From positions 1 to 37,018 of the forward strand of contig CAWCPM010000019.1 of the NCBI GenBank assembly GCA_963797565.1: 37,018 bases of DNA, in the 5' to 3' direction. The notes beneath the pieces were generated by a model. It had not been told where the DNA came from. It was given only the letters and a program-made list of their open reading frames with translations, and made no database searches. Numbering within the stretch: position 1 is the stretch's first letter; each line of letters opens with the position of its first letter. This document shows, piece by piece, positions 33,717 to 37,018 of the stretch. Source of the stretch: JAICYJ01 sp963797565 (GTDB lineage Bacteria; Actinomycetota; Thermoleophilia; Gaiellales; JAICJC01). Position numbers and translations under genes: made by a program.

Positions 33717-34592
33717 ATGGCCGCCGGACCGCACACGACCGCACCACCACCGCCCGCGCAGGAGCGCGCGCGGGGCGCCGGCGAACGCGCGCACATGCGA
33801 TTTCGCACCATCACGCGAAATGCGCGGGCGCTGCCCGACTTCCTGCTTATCGGTGGTCAGCGGTGCGGGTCGACGTCGCTGTACACGACCCTCTGCGGTC
33901 ATCCGCAGGTGCTGGCCGGCGCGCACAAGGAGCCGCACTTCTTCGACAACAACCACCTCCGCGGCGAGCACTTCTACCGCCGGCTGTTCCCGCTGCGGGC
34001 GCACCTGCGGGCGCGCCGCGCGATCACCGGCGAGGCGACCACCCACTACCTGTCGCACCCCGCGGTGCCGGGGCGGGTGGCCGCGATGCTGCCGGACGTG
34101 CGGCTGATCGCGATCCTGCGCGACCCGGTCGAGCGCGCCTACTCGCACTACCAGCTGGCTCATCGCAACGGACGGGAGCCGCTCAGCTTCGAGCAGGCGC
34201 TGGCGGCTGAACCGGAGCGGCTGGCCGGCGAGGAAGCGCGGCTGCTGAGCGATCCCGCATACCGCGGCGAGGCGTATGGCGTGCAGTCCTACCGCACCCG
34301 CGGGCTCTACCTGGAGCAGCTGGAGCGCTGGTGGGCGATGTTCCCGCCGGAGCGGCTGCTGGTGCTGCGGAGCGAGGACATGTTCCAGCGGCCGGGCGAG
34401 GTGTACGCGCAGGCGGTGGCGTTCCTCGGGCTGCGGCCGGACACCGCGCGCACGGCATTCGCGGCGCGAAACCAGGTCGTCTACAGCTCCATGCTGCCGG
34501 AGACGCGGGCGGAGCTGGCCGCGTTCTATGCGGAGCCGAACCGCAGGCTGGAGCAGCGACTGGGCCGCAGCATGGGCTGGCAGGGGGCGTGA
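33717..34592 (+). CDS. Sulfotransferase, heparan/glycan type
   Basis: A 291-residue sulfotransferase unrelated in detail to the one on the other strand. The PAPS 5'-loop is GGQRCGST (about residues 46-53) after a Pro/Ala-rich 26-residue leader. KEPHFFDNNHLRGEHFYRRLFP, EATTHYLSHP, the 3'-phosphate motif LRDPVERAYSHYQLAHRNG and the conserved GLYLEQLERWW follow; these match the N-deacetylase/sulfotransferase-like bacterial group. ATG 33717 is set by TACCGT 6 nt upstream; ATG 33795 would give a shorter, family-typical start. The stop overlaps the ATP-grasp gene (GTGA, 34589-34592). Confidence 0.9.
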   Translation: MAAGPHTTAPPPPAQERARGAGERAHMRFRTITRNARALPDFLLIGGQRCGSTSLYTTLCGHPQVLAGAHKEPHFFDNNHLRGEHFYRRLFPLRAHLRARRAITGEATTHYLSHPAVPGRVAAMLPDVRLIAILRDPVERAYSHYQLAHRNGREPLSFEQALAAEPERLAGEEARLLSDPAYRGEAYGVQSYRTRGLYLEQLERWWAMFPPERLLVLRSEDMFQRPGEVYAQAVAFLGLRPDTARTAFAARNQVVYSSMLPETRAELAAFYAEPNRRLEQRLGRSMGWQGA

Positions 34593-35782
34593 CGGTGGCA
34601 CTTGCCCCGGCGCTGCGGGAGCGGCTGGCACGGCTTGCGGACAGCTCCGAGCAGCCGCCGGCGCTGGTGTTCGAGTGCTCGTACGTGAACGGGCTGTCGG
34701 CGATCCGCAGCCTGGCGCGGATCGGGGCGCCGGTGGTGGCGCTCGACCACAGGCGCGCCGGCCTGGGGATGCGCTCGCGGTTGGCGCTGGGCGTCGTCGG
34801 CCCGCCGCCGGGCGAGCGTGAGCGGTTCGCGGAGCACCTCTCCCAGGTGTGCGGTGCGCTGGGGCGCGAGGCGGTGGCCTTTCCGACCCACGACGACTAC
34901 CTGGTGGCCGTGAACGATGCGGCGCAGGCGGGACTGCGGCTGCCGTTCGGCCCGCGCGAGCTGATCGATCGGGTGCAGGCGAAGCGCTTCCAGTACGAGG
35001 CGGCCGAGCGGGCCGGCGTGCGGCTGCCGGAGACGTTCCACCCGGCGTCCGTCGAGCAGGCTCAGGAGGCGGCGGCCGGCATCCCCTACCCGGCGGTGAT
35101 GAAGCCGTCGCTGGGCAGCGGGTTCAAGGCGCGCTACGGAAAGCCGCTGATCGAGGCCGCCGACCCCGCCGCGCTGGTGGCCGCCTACCGGCTGGGAGAG
35201 CCGTTCCAGCCGATGTTCCAGGAGCTGATACCGGGCGGCGACGACTGCCTGTGGACGGTGGGCAGCTATCTGGACGGCGAGGGGCGGGCGCTGGGCGTGT
35301 TCTGCGGCAGGAAGCTGCTGCAGGCGCCGGCCGGGGTTGGAACCTGCCGGGTGGGCGAGGCGGTGTGGGACGCGGACGCGGTTTCGGGGGCGCTGCGCCT
35401 GCTGCGGGAGCTGGGGTTCCACGGCATCTCCCAGGTCGAGTACAAGCGCGATCCACGGGACGGGTCGCTGCGGCTGATGGAGGTGAACGCGCGGCTCTGG
35501 CAGTGGCACTCGCTGGCGTCCGACTGCGGCGTCGATCTGGTGGAGATCGCCTACCGCGACGCGCTGGGCCTGCCCGTGTCGGAGGCGACCAGCGAGCGAG
35601 CCGGGCACAGGCGCTGGGTGGCGCTGGTGCGGCACCTGCGGGAGAGCCGGCGCGACCGGCTGGGGCTGCGGGAGACGCTGGCGCCGCTGCGACCGCCCTT
35701 CTCGGAGCCGGTGCTGTCGCTGCGCGATCCGATGCCGGGCGTGCACCAGGTCTACGGCGCGCTGCGCGGAGGCGACCGGTGA
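34589..35782 (+). CDS. ATP-grasp carboxylate ligase-like protein
   Basis: A 397-residue ATP-grasp enzyme that would join a carboxylate to an amine or thiol using ATP. A Rossmann-like N-domain (PALVFECSYVNGLSAIRSLARIGAPVVALD) runs to about residue 110. The grasp fold follows, with AKRFQYEAAERAGVRLPET, the ATP-lysine strand YPAVMKPSLGSGF, the metal-binding LMEVNARLWQWHSLASDCG and a C-terminal Arg-rich part. It resembles carboxylate-amine ligases found in actinobacterial glycan loci. It is co-translated with the sulfotransferase before it and the deacetylase-like gene after it. The acceptor is unknown. Confidence 0.88.
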   Translation: MTVALAPALRERLARLADSSEQPPALVFECSYVNGLSAIRSLARIGAPVVALDHRRAGLGMRSRLALGVVGPPPGERERFAEHLSQVCGALGREAVAFPTHDDYLVAVNDAAQAGLRLPFGPRELIDRVQAKRFQYEAAERAGVRLPETFHPASVEQAQEAAAGIPYPAVMKPSLGSGFKARYGKPLIEAADPAALVAAYRLGEPFQPMFQELIPGGDDCLWTVGSYLDGEGRALGVFCGRKLLQAPAGVGTCRVGEAVWDADAVSGALRLLRELGFHGISQVEYKRDPRDGSLRLMEVNARLWQWHSLASDCGVDLVEIAYRDALGLPVSEATSERAGHRRWVALVRHLRESRRDRLGLRETLAPLRPPFSEPVLSLRDPMPGVHQVYGALRGGDR

Positions 35783-37018
35783 ACGCGCGGGCCGCGTGGG
35801 TGGTCGAGACGCTGGCGTCGGCCTGCGCCCCGCCGCGGGAGGGCGCAGCGGAGATCGCGTACCCGTCGTCGGCGCTGCCCGGCTCGGAGGCGGCGTGGGA
35901 GTACTTCGACCGCGGCGAGGCGGCGCCGCCGGTGCTGCAGGACGGTGGCCTGCTGGACTTCGGGGACGGGGTCGAGGACGTGGTGGCGAGCGCGTTCTGG
36001 CACCTGTCTCGCTGGGAGGAGCGGGCGGGGTCGCCGCGCGACAGGCACGGACGGTTCACGGCGGCGAACGCGCTGGCCGACCCCGAGCAGCCGGCGGTGG
36101 ACGCGCTGCTGGGGCGGTTCCGGGAGGCGACCGGGCGGACGCGGCGTGAGGGGTTCAGGGTGGTGCTGACGCACGACATCGACACGCCGCGGCGGTGGAC
36201 GAGCAAGCGCAGCGTGGTCGCGGCCGGCGGGCGGATGCGCGCGGCGGCGCTCGGCCGCAACCGTGGGGAGCTGGTGGCGGAGGCGCGGGGGCTGGCATGG
36301 CTGCCGATCGACCTGGCGCGCGAACGCGACCCGAACTGGGCGTTCCAGCGGATCCACGAGATCGAGGAAGCGCGCGGCGGGCGATCGACGCACTTCCTGA
36401 TGGCGGGGCACCATCACCCGGCCGACGGCGACGCGGCCGCATACGACGAGGTGCGCGCCCGGATGGTCGACCGGATCACGGCCAACGGGGACGAGGTGGG
36501 GCTGCACCCCAGCTTCACGACCAGCGACCATCCCGAGCGGCTACGCGGCGAGCAGCAGCGGCTGGCGGCGCTGGTGCCGGCACCGCTTCGCAGCGCCCGC
36601 TTCCACTTCCTGCGGCACGACCCGCACCGCTCGCTGGCCGAGCTGGACGGGCTCGGGTTCGCGCTCGACTCGAGCCAGGGCTATGCAGACCGGCCCGGGC
36701 TGCGAGCCGGCTTCTCGTTCCCCTACCACCCGTACGACCTGGCCTCCGAGCGGCCGCTGGGCCTGGTCGAGCTGCCGCTGGCGGTGATGGACGCCACACT
36801 CTCCGACCAGCGCTACCTGGGGCTGGACGCCGACGCCGGCTACCTGCGAGCGATCGCCGTGCTCGAACGCGTCGCCGAGGTGGGAGGCACCGTTGCCATC
36901 CTCTGGCACAACGACCGTTTCGCGGGCCCCTACGCCCGCGGCTGGGATCGCTGCTACGAGCGCCTGCTGGACTGGGTCATCGCCCGCGGCGGCGGCCTCT
37001 GCGCCTGCGAGGACGTGC
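35779..37018 (+). CDS. Polysaccharide-deacetylase-like protein, cut by window end
   Basis: 413 codons are open from GTG 35779 (GTGA overlap with the ATP-grasp stop) to the last base, with no stop. An N-terminal region of about 120 residues, with YFDRGEAAPPVLQDGG and SAFWHLSRWEE, precedes a NodB-like TIM-barrel fold. The metal motif is LTHDIDTP at about 130-137; later come GDEVGLHPSFTT, FHFLRHDPHRSLAELDGLGFALDSS and VAILWHNDRFAGPY. This order matches the deacetylase-like proteins (DUF7033 plus NodB) of bacterial surface-glycan loci. It may remove N-acetyl groups from the glycan, or be inactive. No signal peptide is seen. Confidence 0.85.
   Translation, partial: MNARAAWVVETLASACAPPREGAAEIAYPSSALPGSEAAWEYFDRGEAAPPVLQDGGLLDFGDGVEDVVASAFWHLSRWEERAGSPRDRHGRFTAANALADPEQPAVDALLGRFREATGRTRREGFRVVLTHDIDTPRRWTSKRSVVAAGGRMRAAALGRNRGELVAEARGLAWLPIDLARERDPNWAFQRIHEIEEARGGRSTHFLMAGHHHPADGDAAAYDEVRARMVDRITANGDEVGLHPSFTTSDHPERLRGEQQRLAALVPAPLRSARFHFLRHDPHRSLAELDGLGFALDSSQGYADRPGLRAGFSFPYHPYDLASERPLGLVELPLAVMDATLSDQRYLGLDADAGYLRAIAVLERVAEVGGTVAILWHNDRFAGPYARGWDRCYERLLDWVIARGGGLCACEDV

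Noticed and set aside
1..37018. Mobile elements, CRISPR arrays, tRNA or rRNA genes, phage or defence systems
   Set aside because: No transposase, integrase, repeated spacers or RNA-gene signatures were recognised on either strand by reading; a dedicated search could still find a short RNA.

Overview
This window is a chromosomal segment from a very GC-rich bacterium. I infer an actinobacterium (Actinomycetota), with Thermoleophilia (Solirubrobacterales/Gaiellales type) as best guess. The reasons are the base composition, a single bifunctional Rel next to a long RecJ, chains of genes joined by ATGA/GTGA overlaps, and many apparently leaderless genes. I see no rRNA, tRNA, CRISPR array, insertion sequence, phage gene or attachment site. 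No stretch over 300 bases lacks a gene.

Layout. 1-2.8 kb: YCII-like protein, two-domain VOC protein, ATP-dependent DNA ligase and CDF-type transporter. 2.9-5.9 kb: an ECF sigma factor with an overlapping membrane-anchored partner, divergent from a secreted GH26-like glycosidase. 5.9-7.9 kb: a small membrane protein, then an SDR oxidoreductase and an acetamidase/formamidase. 8.1-11.5 kb: a xylose/ribose-type ABC importer (binding protein, single-domain ATPase, permease) with a 19-bp GC hairpin after the binding-protein gene. 11.6-13.1 kb: DUF218 and DUF3137-like proteins. 13.1-19.6 kb: LOG-family protein, CorA-HIT operon, two GNAT acetyltransferases, phosphomannomutase-thioesterase-GAF operon, MmcQ/YjbR and PH-domain proteins. 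19.7-24.3 kb: Rel and RecJ. 24.4-27.7 kb: ABC-F ATPase convergent with a UbiB-family kinase. 27.7-30.1 kb: phosphodiesterase, OsmC and AhpD-like operon. 30.1-37.0 kb: a surface-glycan locus with two divergent arms. The left arm holds a sulfotransferase, flippase and GT4 glycosyltransferase. The right arm holds a sulfotransferase, an ATP-grasp ligase and a polysaccharide-deacetylase-like protein cut by the window end.

Two window-wide signals stand out. First, about fifteen operon-leading genes have a TANNNT -10 hexamer only 5-8 nt before the start codon. This implies leaderless mRNAs, and it fixes several gene starts (CorA at 13945, second sulfotransferase at 33717, RecJ at GTG 24308, UbiB at 27669). 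Second, at least eleven reading-frame lesions (ten single-base shifts and one amber codon) interrupt otherwise well-conserved genes, four of them in the ABC-F gene. Protein similarity resumes in the next frame each time, so I read most as sequencing or assembly errors and annotate the genes across them.

The most distinctive biology is the 30-37 kb locus. It predicts a sulfated and possibly aminoacylated or deacetylated envelope glycan, with precursor supply perhaps from the phosphomannomutase at 16.4 kb. This is inference from gene families and order; no product can be deduced.
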